This document shows, piece by piece, positions 47,712-56,846 of a DNA stretch of 64,000 nucleotides. Each line of letters opens with the position of its first letter. Positions within the stretch are counted from its first letter, which is position 1. This stretch comes from Kutzneria chonburiensis (lineage in GTDB: Bacteria > Actinomycetota > Actinomycetes > Mycobacteriales > Pseudonocardiaceae), in NCBI RefSeq assembly GCF_028622115.1, contig NZ_CP097263.1:2480001-2544000 (forward strand), in the 5' to 3' direction. The notes beneath the pieces are model-generated. The model was given only the letters and a program-made list of their open reading frames with translations. It searched no databases and had not been told where the DNA came from. The position numbers were made by a program, and so were the translations under genes.

Positions 47712-49769
47712 TCATTCGGAGGCTGTGCGGTCCTCGGCTCGTCGAAGTGCGCGAACCCAGCCGGCCACGACCGTCCACCATGGCCGTCCTTCGAGCAGCC
47801 GGCACAGTCGGAACAGCCGGCGGATCCTGCGTCGGTGGCGCGGGTGGTGCTCGGTCAGCCGACGCATCGCCAGCCGACGGCTGCCGCCGTCCAGCACCAT
47901 GTCCATCAGCCCGAGCAGGCGCTCACGGGCCTTCGGGTCGTAGTGCGCGGACAGCGCCGCCTCCAACATCAGCTGCAACGCCCTGGCGCCGAATATCTCG
48001 TCCCGCAACACGTGCCAGAACAACGCCACGAGCAGGCGCCGCACGGTCGGCCGGTCCTGCTCGGTCGCCGGCGGAAACCAGAAGTCCGGATCGGGGTCGA
48101 TGCCGGCCAGCGCCCAGCCGACCGACAGGGCGATCGTGCGCAGTCCCTCGGTGCGGTCGGCCTCGTACACCCAGCGGCACATCGCCTGCAACACGGTGAC
48201 CTGGTTGTTCGGCCGCCGAAACTGCTCCCGCACGGCCCAGACCACCCAGTTCTGCTGGTGCCGGCTCTCGGTGCAGCCGATCCGCTTCAGCTGCGTGATG
48301 GCGTTCACCGGGTCCCTGGTGCCGTATGGGAAGCCGTACACCATGGCGGCGGTCGTCTTGCGCCACACGCCGGACCGCTGCTCGATCCAGCGGCCGAGAG
48401 TCTCGTCGACCAGTTCGCGACAGCCGTGCTCAGTGGCCAGCTCCGACAGCGTCATCGCGGCGAACATCCTCTTGCCCACCGAGGGCCGGCCGGCAAAGTC
48501 CCGTACGTAGCTGAGCGGATCGCTCGCCGGAACGGCTCGTACCACTGTGCACAGTGCCGTGACGCCCTTCGCGAATGCCGTGTCCGCCAACCAGTCGGCC
48601 AGCAACGGCTGGAGCGCGGGGTACTGCACCCAGGCGTGGCAGAGCAACGCGTGCGCCCAGTCGTGCCGGGTGAATCGGACGGTCTCCTCGGACAGTCCCG
48701 GATACAGCGCATGGTCCCGCAGCTCCACCTTCGCGCCGATGGTGGCCAGCAGCTCATCGCGCGAGAACCGGAAAACCCGACGTGGCTTGGGTTTCTTGTC
48801 CGCCGGCAACTCGGCCTCGCGGATCGCCTGCTCCAACCGTTCCGCCTCGGCGAACACCCGGTCCGAGGCAAGGTCTTCCAGCACCGCGACGGCCACCATC
48901 GCCACGTACTCGGTCAGCCAGCGCCCGGTGTCGAACCACCGGCCGACCGCACCGGACAGCTTCTCGTTGAACTCGTCGATCGCCTCGTTCTCGCCGAGTT
49001 CGCCGGCCGCCTGCCGAATGGCCAACTCGGCCGCCCGCACCGCCTCGCGTGGCAGCGTGCCGGGCCGCAGCACCGGGCCGAACGTCTCGTCAAGCACGCG
49101 TAGCTGCTTGTCCATCTCCGGGCCGCGTTCCGCGCGCACGCAGGCACGCGCGACCGCCATCGGAGCCGGCGCGCCCAGCCGTACGACCTGATCCATCAGG
49201 GCGTGCGGGACCTCCCTCGGATGGTGCACCAACACCACGAGCCAGCCACCCGCTTCCTTGACGGCGGCACGGACATCGTTGAACTGGAATTCGTCGAACG
49301 ACTGGCGAGCCGGCCAGACGTAGCCGTATCCGCGTTTCAGGCCCTTGGCCCGTTCCCGGTTGAGGTAGCGGGGCGGGTTCAGCTGGGCCACGTCGGTCGC
49401 GCCGACCTCCTGGAGCAGGCGGACCGCGGCGATGAACCACCCGGTCCCGTCGCCGTCGACCAGTACCACACCGTGCCGCCGAAGCCGCCGTTCCGCTTCC
49501 ACGATCCCGGGCCGCTCGATGAAGAACTCACCCGCGGCCGCCAGCTCCTCAGGGGTGGGACGACCGGACACGAGGTCCGGCTCGGCCGGGCCGGCTGGGG
49601 CATGGAGGTGCTGGTGGTCGTGGTGATGCTGCTCGACGCCGCCGTTCACGGTGCCGGCCTGGACCACCGATCGCTGCTCGCCGGTCGCTTCGTTGGTCGT
49701 TGTCGTGCTCTCCGGAACGGTTCTGGTCGGGATGAACTTCTCGTCGCGCGGATCCACCGGTTCGGCCAT
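47712..49769 (-). CDS. Large hypothetical protein with degenerate P-loop (conflict-system-like)
   Basis: About 685 residues from the ATG at 49769 (GGGGTGGG upstream); the ORF is open to 50093. The N-terminus has a Thr-rich linker and the motif VVQAGTVNGGVEQHHHDHQH, of a type frequent ahead of effector modules in actinobacterial conflict proteins. Then VVLVDGDGTGWFIAAVRLL sits where a Walker A loop would be but lacks the GKS/T, and GGWLVVLVHHP could be a degenerate Walker B. The rest is alpha-helical, rich in Trp and Arg (helical-repeat-like). It may be a STAND-like ATPase that lost catalysis, or a structural sensor. It is convergent with the exporter gene (10 bp gap). Confidence 0.75.
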   Translation of the reverse strand: MAEPVDPRDEKFIPTRTVPESTTTTNEATGEQRSVVQAGTVNGGVEQHHHDHQHLHAPAGPAEPDLVSGRPTPEELAAAGEFFIERPGIVEAERRLRRHGVVLVDGDGTGWFIAAVRLLQEVGATDVAQLNPPRYLNRERAKGLKRGYGYVWPARQSFDEFQFNDVRAAVKEAGGWLVVLVHHPREVPHALMDQVVRLGAPAPMAVARACVRAERGPEMDKQLRVLDETFGPVLRPGTLPREAVRAAELAIRQAAGELGENEAIDEFNEKLSGAVGRWFDTGRWLTEYVAMVAVAVLEDLASDRVFAEAERLEQAIREAELPADKKPKPRRVFRFSRDELLATIGAKVELRDHALYPGLSEETVRFTRHDWAHALLCHAWVQYPALQPLLADWLADTAFAKGVTALCTVVRAVPASDPLSYVRDFAGRPSVGKRMFAAMTLSELATEHGCRELVDETLGRWIEQRSGVWRKTTAAMVYGFPYGTRDPVNAITQLKRIGCTESRHQQNWVVWAVREQFRRPNNQVTVLQAMCRWVYEADRTEGLRTIALSVGWALAGIDPDPDFWFPPATEQDRPTVRRLLVALFWHVLRDEIFGARALQLMLEAALSAHYDPKARERLLGLMDMVLDGGSRRLAMRRLTEHHPRHRRRIRRLFRLCRLLEGRPWWTVVAGWVRALRRAEDRTASE

Positions 49770-50164
49770 GCGCCCACCCCCGTCGGTTCGTTCGATGGCG
49801 GAGAGTGTGGGCTCACGGCCGGCGGCGGTCTCCCCGAAAATCGGGACTCCGCCCGGCCCGGTCGACGGGGCGGCCGGCGGGTGGGACGGGTTCCGCGGCG
49901 CACCAACCGGTTCACCCGATCCGGTGACGACATCGCCGGGTGTACGTAGCCGCGGAGAAGTCCTTGGTGTGCCAGGGAAATCTCGCCGTACGTGCGGCAT
50001 TGCCGGACAACGCAAGGAGTGTGTGACGGCCCCGACAGCGACATGGAGGTCATCCGCGGGTAAAGTACAACGTCGGCCCGCGACGGTGAACAAGATCGCT
50101 GAGCGTCCACTGTGGACGAAGCTAACCGGTGCGCCGGGCTACCGGCACCTCGGAGAGGCTTGAA
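49770..50164. promoter_or_regulatory. Divergent intergenic region (395 bp)
   Basis: Lies between the conflict-type gene (minus) and the Pls-like gene (plus). It contains the 13-mer GTCCACTGTGGAC at 50105-50117 and a less GC-rich stretch GGGTAAAGTACAAC near 50060 that may include a -10 element for the plus gene. No further gene is supported here; the long minus-strand ORF extension is not convincing. Confidence 0.5.
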
Positions 50165-53100
50165 TTGACGGCGGTTCAGGATCCGCGCGTTCTCGTTGAG
50201 AACGCGGTGTTCACGACGCGGGGCGAGGCCCCGGCCCGGACGTTGCTGGACGTGGTGGGCGAGACGGCGAGGCAGCATCCCGCGGCGGCCGCGGTGGACG
50301 ACGGCGAGACGACGCTGTCCTACCGGGCGCTGGCCACGGAGGTGGACCGGCTGCGAGGGACGCTGGCGGGCCACGGCATCGGTGTGGGCGACCGAGTGGG
50401 CGTCCGGGCGCCGTCGGGCACGGTGGACCTGTACGTGAGCATCCTGGCGGTGCTGGCGGCGGGTGCGGCGTACGTCCCGGTGGACTTCGAGGACCCGCAG
50501 GAGCGGGCAGACCTCGTCTTCGGCGAGGCCGACGTGTGCGCGGTGATCGGCGCGGGGCGCGAGATCACGCTGACCGGCACGCCGCTGGGGGTGCTGGGCA
50601 CGCCGGGCCTCGACGACGACGCGTGGATCATCTTCACGTCCGGCTCGACGGGCAAGCCGAAGGGCGTGGCGGTCTCGCACCGCGCGGCGGCGGCCTTCGT
50701 GGACGCCGAGGCGGAGCTGTTCCTGGTCGACGAGCCGATCGGCCCCGGCGACCGGGTGCTGGCCGGCCTGTCGGTGGCCTTCGACGCCTCCTGCGAGGAG
50801 ATGTGGCTGGCCTGGCGGCACGGCGCGTGCCTGGTGCCGGCCCCGCGAGCCCTGGTGCGCACGGGTGTCGACCTAGGCCCCTGGCTGGTCGAGCGAGAGA
50901 TCACCATCGTCTCCACGGTGCCGACGCTGGCGGCGCTGTGGCCGGCGGAGGCGCTGGACGAGGTGCGCCTGCTCATCTTCGGCGGCGAGGCGTGCCCGCC
51001 GGAGCTGGCCGAGCGGGTGGCGGTCGAGGGCCGCGAGGTCTGGAACACGTACGGCCCGACCGAGGCCACGGTGGTGGCCTGCGCGGCGCAGCTGACGGGC
51101 GAGGGCCCGGTGCGCATCGGCCTGCCGCTGGACGGCTGGGAGCTGGCGGTCGTCGACCAGCGGGGTGAGCTGGTCCCGATGGGCGAGCAGGGCGAGCTGG
51201 TCATCGGCGGCGTCGGCCTGGCCCGCTACCTGGACCACGCCAAGGACGCGGAGAAGTACGCGCCGCTGCCGGCGATGGGCTGGGACCGCGCCTACCGCAG
51301 CGGTGACCTGGTCCGCGCGGAGCCGGAGGGCCTGCTGTTCGTCGGACGGGCGGACGAGCAGGTCAAGCTGGGCGGCCGCCGGATCGAACTGGGCGAGGTG
51401 GACGCTGCCCTACAGGCGCTGCCGGGCGTTGCCGGCGCAGCGGCGGCGGTCCGCAACGGCACGCTGCTGGTGGGCTACGTAGTGCCGACGACCGACTTCG
51501 ACCGTGAGGCGGCGCTGGAGCGCCTGCGCGCGGCACTGCCGGCGGCCCTGGTGCCGCTGCTGGCTGAGGTGGAGACGCTGCCCACGCGCACGTCGGGCAA
51601 GGTCGACCGCAACGCCCTGCCCTGGCCGCTGCCGCACAGCACGGACACGAGCAAGCTGGCCGGCACGCAGGCGTGGCTGGCCGAGCAGTGGGGCGAGGTG
51701 CTGGGCGTGGCCCCGGCCGAGCCCGACGCGGACTTCTTCGCCAGCGGCGGCAGCAGCCTGGCCGCGGCCCGACTGGTCGGCCTGATCCGGGCCAAGTACC
51801 CGAGCGGCTCGGTCAGCGACATCTACCAGTTCCCGACGCTGCGGGCGATGGCCTCGCGCCTGGACGAGTTCGACGCGAAGGCGCTCAAGGCCCGTACGGT
51901 AGCGCCGACGCCGCGCAAGGCACAGGTCAAGCAGCTGCTGTGGATGCTGCCGCTGACGCTGCTGGTCGGCCTGCGGTGGTCGGTGGCGGCCGCCGCCGGC
52001 AGCACGCTGCTGAACCTGATGGGCGCCGCCTGGGCGCCGACGCTGCCGTGGTGGGCGATCGCGCTGGCCTGGCTGGTGCTGTTCCACCCGGCCGGCCGGG
52101 TGGCCATCGCCGCCGGCAGTGCACGGCTGCTGCTGCGCAAGGTGAAGCCCGGCCGCTACCCCCGCGGCGGAAAGATGCACCTGCGGCTGTGGGCGGCCGA
52201 GCAGCTGGCTGCGGCGACCGGCGCGACCAACCTGACCGGCGCCTGGCTGGCCCGCTATGCCCGCGCGCTGGGTGTGAAGATCGCCGACGGCGTGGACCTG
52301 CACTCGCTGCCGCCCGTGACCGGCCTGCTCAAGCTGGGCAAGGGCAGTGCTGTCGAGCCCGAGGTGGACCTGTCGGGCCACTGGCTGGACGGCGACATCC
52401 TGCACATCGGCAAGATCCGCATCGGCGCCGGCGCGACGGTCGGGGCCCGCAGCACGCTGTTCCCGGGGGCCCGGATCGGCAAGCGCGCGGAGATCGCCCC
52501 CGGCTCCGGCGTCACCGGCTCCGTCCCGGCTGCTCAGCGCTGGTCCGGCGTGCCAGCCGTGCGTGACGGCAAGGCCGAGCACCGCTGGCCCAACAGCCGC
52601 CCGCCGCGCCGCCGGATCTGGGGCTTCGCCTACGGCGCGGCCACGCTGGCGCTCGGCCTGCTGCCGGTTGCCGCAGCCCTGCCCGGCCTGGCGATCGTCG
52701 CGCTGTTCCTGCACGACACGCCCACGCTCGGCTCGGCCCTGCTTGCCGTGCCGGCGGCGACCGTGGCCGCCCTGGTGACGTACGCGCTGCTGGTGCTGGT
52801 CGGCGTGCGGCTGTGCTCGATCGGCCTGCGCGCCGGCTACCACCCGGTGTTCGGCCGGGTCGCCTGGCAGGCGTGGACCACCGAGCGGCTGATGAACATG
52901 GCCCGCACCACGCTGTTCCCGTTGTACGCCAGCCTGTTCACGCCGGTGTGGCTGCGGGCGCTGGGCATGCGGGTCGGTCGCCGGGTGGAGGCGTCCACGG
53001 TGCTGGCGCTGCCGTCCATGACCACGGTCGGCGACGGCGCGTTCCTGGCCGACGACACCATGGTCGGCAGCTACGAGCTGGGCGGTGGCTGGCTGCGCAT

Positions 53101-53992
53101 CGCCAACGCGCGCATCGGCAAGCGGGCCTTCCTCGGCAACTCAGGCATGACCGCGCCGGGCCGGGCGGTGCCCAAGCGCGGCCTGGTCGGCGTGCTCTCG
53201 TCCACGCCGAAGGGCGCCAAGGCCGGCAGCTCCTACCTGGGCATGCCTCCGATCAAGCTGCCGCGGGCCGTCGAGGACGGCGACCAGAGCCGAACCTTCG
53301 ACCCGCCGACCAAGCTGGTCGTGGCTCGCGGCCTGGTGGAGATCTGCCGGGTGCTCCCGGTCATGGCATCGGTGGCGCTGGCCGTGCTGGCGCTGTTCGG
53401 CATCGCCGGTATCGCCAGCGCGCTCGGCTTCGCCGTCGCGGCCCTGCTCAGCGGCCTGGTCCTGGCCCTGTGCGGCGTCGTCGCGGCGACGGTGGCGCTG
53501 GCCGCGAAGTGGCTGCTGGTCGGCCGGTTCAAGGCGGTCGAGCATCCGCTGTGGAGCTCGTTCGTCTGGCGCAACGAGTTGGCCGACACGTTCGTCGAGG
53601 TGCTGGCGGTGCCGTGGCTGGCCGGCTCGGTCGCCGGCACGCCGGTGATGAACGTGTGGCTGCGCGGCCTCGGGGCCCGTATCGGCCGTGGCGCCTGGGT
53701 CGAGACATACTGGTTGCCGGAGGCCGACCTGGTCAGTGTCGGCGCGGGCGCGACCGTGAACCGGGGGTGCGTGGTGCAGACCCACCTGTTCCATGATCGA
53801 ATCATGCGCATGGACGAGGTGACGTTGGCCGCGGGCGCGACGCTCGGCCCGCACGGCATCGTGCTGCCGGGGGCGACCATCGGCGCGGGGACCACGGTCG
53901 GGCCGGCCTCGCTGGTGATGCGGGGCGAGAGCGTGCCGGCCAACACCCGCTGGCTGGGCAACCCGATCTCCGCGTGGAGCAAGCGCGGGTGA
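50165..53992 (+). CDS. Pls/PosA-like membrane NRPS (A-T with terminal membrane/hexapeptide region)
   Basis: About 1275 residues from a TTG at 50165 (GGAGAGG six bases upstream). It has an adenylation domain (about 20-490; [27 protein letters not shown]), a carrier domain with the Ser in FFASGGSSLAAARL (~540), and then a C-terminal ~700 residues with six or more membrane helices alternating with soluble hexapeptide-repeat segments (IGKRAFLGNSGM, GAGATVNRGCVVQ). This is the epsilon-poly-lysine-synthetase-like family with its special terminal domain and no thioesterase; members make poly- or oligo-amino acids at the membrane. The substrate is not assigned. It is coupled to the M1 peptidase by GTGA. 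Confidence 0.92.
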   Translation: MTAVQDPRVLVENAVFTTRGEAPARTLLDVVGETARQHPAAAAVDDGETTLSYRALATEVDRLRGTLAGHGIGVGDRVGVRAPSGTVDLYVSILAVLAAGAAYVPVDFEDPQERADLVFGEADVCAVIGAGREITLTGTPLGVLGTPGLDDDAWIIFTSGSTGKPKGVAVSHRAAAAFVDAEAELFLVDEPIGPGDRVLAGLSVAFDASCEEMWLAWRHGACLVPAPRALVRTGVDLGPWLVEREITIVSTVPTLAALWPAEALDEVRLLIFGGEACPPELAERVAVEGREVWNTYGPTEATVVACAAQLTGEGPVRIGLPLDGWELAVVDQRGELVPMGEQGELVIGGVGLARYLDHAKDAEKYAPLPAMGWDRAYRSGDLVRAEPEGLLFVGRADEQVKLGGRRIELGEVDAALQALPGVAGAAAAVRNGTLLVGYVVPTTDFDREAALERLRAALPAALVPLLAEVETLPTRTSGKVDRNALPWPLPHSTDTSKLAGTQAWLAEQWGEVLGVAPAEPDADFFASGGSSLAAARLVGLIRAKYPSGSVSDIYQFPTLRAMASRLDEFDAKALKARTVAPTPRKAQVKQLLWMLPLTLLVGLRWSVAAAAGSTLLNLMGAAWAPTLPWWAIALAWLVLFHPAGRVAIAAGSARLLLRKVKPGRYPRGGKMHLRLWAAEQLAAATGATNLTGAWLARYARALGVKIADGVDLHSLPPVTGLLKLGKGSAVEPEVDLSGHWLDGDILHIGKIRIGAGATVGARSTLFPGARIGKRAEIAPGSGVTGSVPAAQRWSGVPAVRDGKAEHRWPNSRPPRRRIWGFAYGAATLALGLLPVAAALPGLAIVALFLHDTPTLGSALLAVPAATVAALVTYALLVLVGVRLCSIGLRAGYHPVFGRVAWQAWTTERLMNMARTTLFPLYASLFTPVWLRALGMRVGRRVEASTVLALPSMTTVGDGAFLADDTMVGSYELGGGWLRIANARIGKRAFLGNSGMTAPGRAVPKRGLVGVLSSTPKGAKAGSSYLGMPPIKLPRAVEDGDQSRTFDPPTKLVVARGLVEICRVLPVMASVALAVLALFGIAGIASALGFAVAALLSGLVLALCGVVAATVALAAKWLLVGRFKAVEHPLWSSFVWRNELADTFVEVLAVPWLAGSVAGTPVMNVWLRGLGARIGRGAWVETYWLPEADLVSVGAGATVNRGCVVQTHLFHDRIMRMDEVTLAAGATLGPHGIVLPGATIGAGTTVGPASLVMRGESVPANTRWLGNPISAWSKRG

Positions 53993-55299
53993 GGGGCACG
54001 ATCGGCGCGGACCGGTCCGCCGACTCGTACCTGCCCCAGCACGGCAACGGGGGTTACCGGGTCACGCACTACGACCTGGAGCTGGACTACAAGCCGGGTC
54101 CCGGCCGTCTCGGCGGCCGGGCCCGGCTGGCCGCGCAGGCCCGGGCCGACCTGGCCCAGTTCAGCCTGGACCTGCACGGACTGCGGGTCGAACGGGTGCT
54201 GGTCAACGGCAAGCCGGCCAAGTACAGCCATCGCGGCGACAAGCTGCGGATCACGCCGGCCCGGCCGGTCATGGTCGGGGCGGCGTTCACCGTCGAGGTG
54301 CGCTACGTCGGCACGCCCCGGCCGGTGCGCAGCCCGCACTGGGGCGAGATCGGCTGGGAGCAGCTGGAGGACGGCGCGCTGGTGGCCAGCCAGCCGATCG
54401 GCGCCCCCTCCTGGTTCCCGTGCAACGACCAGCCCGGCGAGAAGGCCACGTACCGGATCGCGGTGACCACGCCGTCGCCGTACACCGTGGTGGCCAACGG
54501 GTCCCTGGTGTCGCGGCGGGTCGGCGGCAGCAGCACCACGTGGGAGTTCGAGCAGCTCGCGCCCATGTCGACGTACCTGGCCACCGTGCAGATCGGCCTG
54601 TACGCCGAGGTCGAGGTGTCGGCCGGGCAGCGGGCGGCCGTGCCACCGCGGCTGGTCGGCGTGTTCGGGCACGACTTCGGCCGGCAGCCGGAGATCATGG
54701 CGGCCTTCGTGAACCTGTTCGGCGCCTACCCGTTCACCGAGTACCACGTGGTGGTGGCCGACGAGGACCTGGACGTGCCGGTGGAGGCGCAGGGGCTGTC
54801 CATCTTCGGTGCCAACCACGTCGACGGGCACCGGGGCAGCGAGCACCTGGTCGCGCACGAGCTGGCCCACCAGTGGTTCGGCAACAGCCTGACCATTGCC
54901 GACTGGCGGCACATCTGGCTGAACGAGGGCTTCGCCACCTACGCCGAGTGGCTGTGGTCGGAGTCCTCCGGCGGTCTGTCGGCGGCCGTGCTGGCCGCCC
55001 GGTCGCACGCCGAGCTGACCCGTCAGCGTCAGGACATCCGCGTCGGCGACCCGGGCGTGCGGCGCATGTTCGACGACCGCGTCTACCAGCGTGGGGCGGT
55101 CACCCTGCATGCCCTTCGGGCACGGATCGGCGACGACGCGTTCTTCGCCGTGTTACGGGAGTGGACCGAGAAGCACCGGCACTCGACCGTGACCACGGAC
55201 AAGTTCATCGCGGTGGCGCAGGAGCACTCGATCAAGCCGCTGGACCGGTTCTTCCGGTCCTGGCTGCAGGACACGGCGCTGCCCCGCAGCGTCGAGTGA
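53989..55299 (+). CDS. M1-family metallopeptidase
   Basis: About 436 residues; the GTG at 53989 overlaps the Pls-like stop (GTGA), and the ORF is open to an ATG at 53974. The zinc motif HELAHQWFG with the downstream Glu (WLNEGFATYAEW) is clear; the substrate-binding GAMEN equivalent reads VEAQGLSIFG, so exopeptidase specificity may differ. No signal peptide is visible. This enzyme next to Pls-like synthetases recurs in actinobacteria as I recall, which suggests processing or degradation of the poly-amino acid. Confidence 0.9.
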   Translation: MRGTIGADRSADSYLPQHGNGGYRVTHYDLELDYKPGPGRLGGRARLAAQARADLAQFSLDLHGLRVERVLVNGKPAKYSHRGDKLRITPARPVMVGAAFTVEVRYVGTPRPVRSPHWGEIGWEQLEDGALVASQPIGAPSWFPCNDQPGEKATYRIAVTTPSPYTVVANGSLVSRRVGGSSTTWEFEQLAPMSTYLATVQIGLYAEVEVSAGQRAAVPPRLVGVFGHDFGRQPEIMAAFVNLFGAYPFTEYHVVVADEDLDVPVEAQGLSIFGANHVDGHRGSEHLVAHELAHQWFGNSLTIADWRHIWLNEGFATYAEWLWSESSGGLSAAVLAARSHAELTRQRQDIRVGDPGVRRMFDDRVYQRGAVTLHALRARIGDDAFFAVLREWTEKHRHSTVTTDKFIAVAQEHSIKPLDRFFRSWLQDTALPRSVE

Positions 55300-55331
55300 G
55301 CCGGGGCCGGGAGCGTTCCCGGCCCCGGCTC
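55298..55331. terminator. Hairpin, 15-bp perfect stem, GCGT loop
   Basis: GAGCCGGGGCCGGGA and its exact complement. The stem begins inside the M1 stop codon and lies between convergent genes, so it can terminate both the Pls-M1 operon and the peptide gene at 55342. Confidence 0.85.
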
Positions 55332-55341
55332 ACCGCCGGAC

Positions 55342-55413
55342 TCAGCTCGCGTCGGCGTTGGCCTCGGCCGAGTCGATCTCGTCGATCATCTTGGTCCAGT
55401 CCTCGATGGACAT
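55342..55413 (-). CDS. 23-residue acidic peptide gene downstream of the PaaK-like ligase
   Basis: ATG at 55413 behind an excellent AAGGAGGGGA ribosome-binding site, 19 bp after the ligase stop, ending in a TGA just before the terminator. The peptide begins MSIEDWTKMIDEIDSAE and ends in DAS; it is acidic and has no cysteine. The strong site, tight spacing and terminator make translation likely. It could be a substrate or precursor peptide of the ligase or a small regulatory peptide. No family known to me. Confidence 0.65.
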   Translation of the reverse strand: MSIEDWTKMIDEIDSAEANADAS

Positions 55414-55432
55414 CCGTCCCCTCCTTCCCTGG

Positions 55433-56719
55433 TCAGTTCTCCAGCAGGTTCACGAAGTTCAGGTGCTTGCCGGCACCGGACTCCGCGAACTCCTCGGCCC
55501 GGGCGCGGCGTAGCCGCACGGGCAGCCGGTGGTGCAGCGCGGCGTTGGCGGCCTCGGCCGCCCGGCGAAGGTCATCGTCGGTGCACCCGGCGGCGGGCAG
55601 CACGAGCACGGTGAGCTCGGTGGTGTCGGCCTGCACCACCTGGAGCCGCTCCAACGGGACCCGGTCGAGCAGCTTGACCAGCCGCAGCACGTCGATGCTG
55701 GATCCGTCGGGCAGCGTGATCGCGCCGTACTGCCGACCGGCGATGAGCCGCAACACCTTCTGGTCCCGCCCGCACGGGCAGCGTTGCGACGACAGGGCGC
55801 CGACGTCGCCGGTGTTGTAGCGGATGAACGGCATCACGGTGTTGAACAGATTGGTCACGACGATGTCGCCCTCGACGCCGTCGGCCACCGGCCGGCCGTC
55901 GGCGTCGACGATCTCGACCCACAGCCGCTCGCCTTCGATGTGGTACGAGCCGAATTCCGGGCACTGGGCGGCGATGGTGCCGGCCTCGTTGGTCCCGTAG
56001 CAGTCGCGGACGGGGGCCTGGAAGTGGTCCTCGATCGCCACTCGGCCGCCGTCGGTGAGCTGTTCACCGAAGGTCTGCACGATCAGCGGCCTCAGGCCGG
56101 GCGCCAGGTCCCGCAGGGCCAGCGCCCGTGAGGGATGGGTGAAGATCGCGTCGGGGGCGAACTCGCGGCAGCGGCGGGCGATCGCGGCTTCGTCGGTCAC
56201 GAGCCCGAATTCGGCGAACCGCAGGAAGCCCGCGGAGGGCAGGGTGTATTCGAACCAGTCGTCGGACTCGGACTTGAAGGGGCGCAGCATCTTCCGGTCC
56301 AGCGGCAGCCCGTAGTCCAACGCCCGGCGCAGGGCCAGCGCGTTCACGTGCACGAAGTGCTCGGAGTTGTGCACGATCTTCAGCGGCACGCCGGTCGTGC
56401 CGGAGGTGACCACCGACGCGCAGTCCTTGGGCTCGATGTCCTCGGCGAAATGGCCGCGGTAGTCGTCCCGGATCCGCTGCTTGGTCACGATCGGCAGCCG
56501 GGCCAACGTCTCGAACGGATCATCGGCCAGCTCCAGGCCATGGGCCCGCATCACCGGCACTGTCCGCAGCACGCAGCCGAGCAACGCCGACAACCGCTCA
56601 CGTTGCAGGTCACGCAACGAACCGGTGCGGGCGCCGTAGTCCAGAAACGCCTGGTACGTACGGCCGAACAGCCTCCCGTGCCGCACGGCATCGACCGCCA
56701 GCGCCTCACGCCGTCCCAT
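55433..56719 (-). CDS. PaaK/CapK-like adenylate-forming ligase
   Basis: About 428 residues from the ATG at 56719 (GGAGGGGAGG upstream). Phenylacetate-CoA-ligase-like fold: VVTSGTTGVPLKIVHNS (ATP loop), YGTNEAGTIAAQCPE, FIRYNTGDVGAL, and a CPCGRD pair that usually binds zinc in this family. It should activate an aryl or other carboxylic acid as an adenylate. There is no CoA-linked pathway gene nearby; the only co-transcribed gene is the 23-residue peptide, so the substrate may not be phenylacetate. Confidence 0.88.
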   Translation of the reverse strand: MGRREALAVDAVRHGRLFGRTYQAFLDYGARTGSLRDLQRERLSALLGCVLRTVPVMRAHGLELADDPFETLARLPIVTKQRIRDDYRGHFAEDIEPKDCASVVTSGTTGVPLKIVHNSEHFVHVNALALRRALDYGLPLDRKMLRPFKSESDDWFEYTLPSAGFLRFAEFGLVTDEAAIARRCREFAPDAIFTHPSRALALRDLAPGLRPLIVQTFGEQLTDGGRVAIEDHFQAPVRDCYGTNEAGTIAAQCPEFGSYHIEGERLWVEIVDADGRPVADGVEGDIVVTNLFNTVMPFIRYNTGDVGALSSQRCPCGRDQKVLRLIAGRQYGAITLPDGSSIDVLRLVKLLDRVPLERLQVVQADTTELTVLVLPAAGCTDDDLRRAAEAANAALHHRLPVRLRRARAEEFAESGAGKHLNFVNLLEN

Positions 56720-56833
56720 GCAACGGCCTCCCCTCCGTCGCATCCGACCCTAATCGATCAACCCGGATCCCCGGGGAAGAGTCACGCTCATGAAATTCCC
56801 TCGCCGACTCCGGGCCACCACCGGGCTTTCCCC

Positions 56834-56839
56834 TAGAAT
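56834..56839 (+). promoter_or_regulatory. -10 element TAGAAT, leaderless start of the MOSC gene
   Basis: TAGAAT ends seven bases before the GTG at 56847, which places the transcript start at or next to the start codon. This supports a leaderless mRNA and decides the start in favour of 56847 over the ATG at 56790. Confidence 0.55.
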
Positions 56840-56846
56840 CGAGGTC

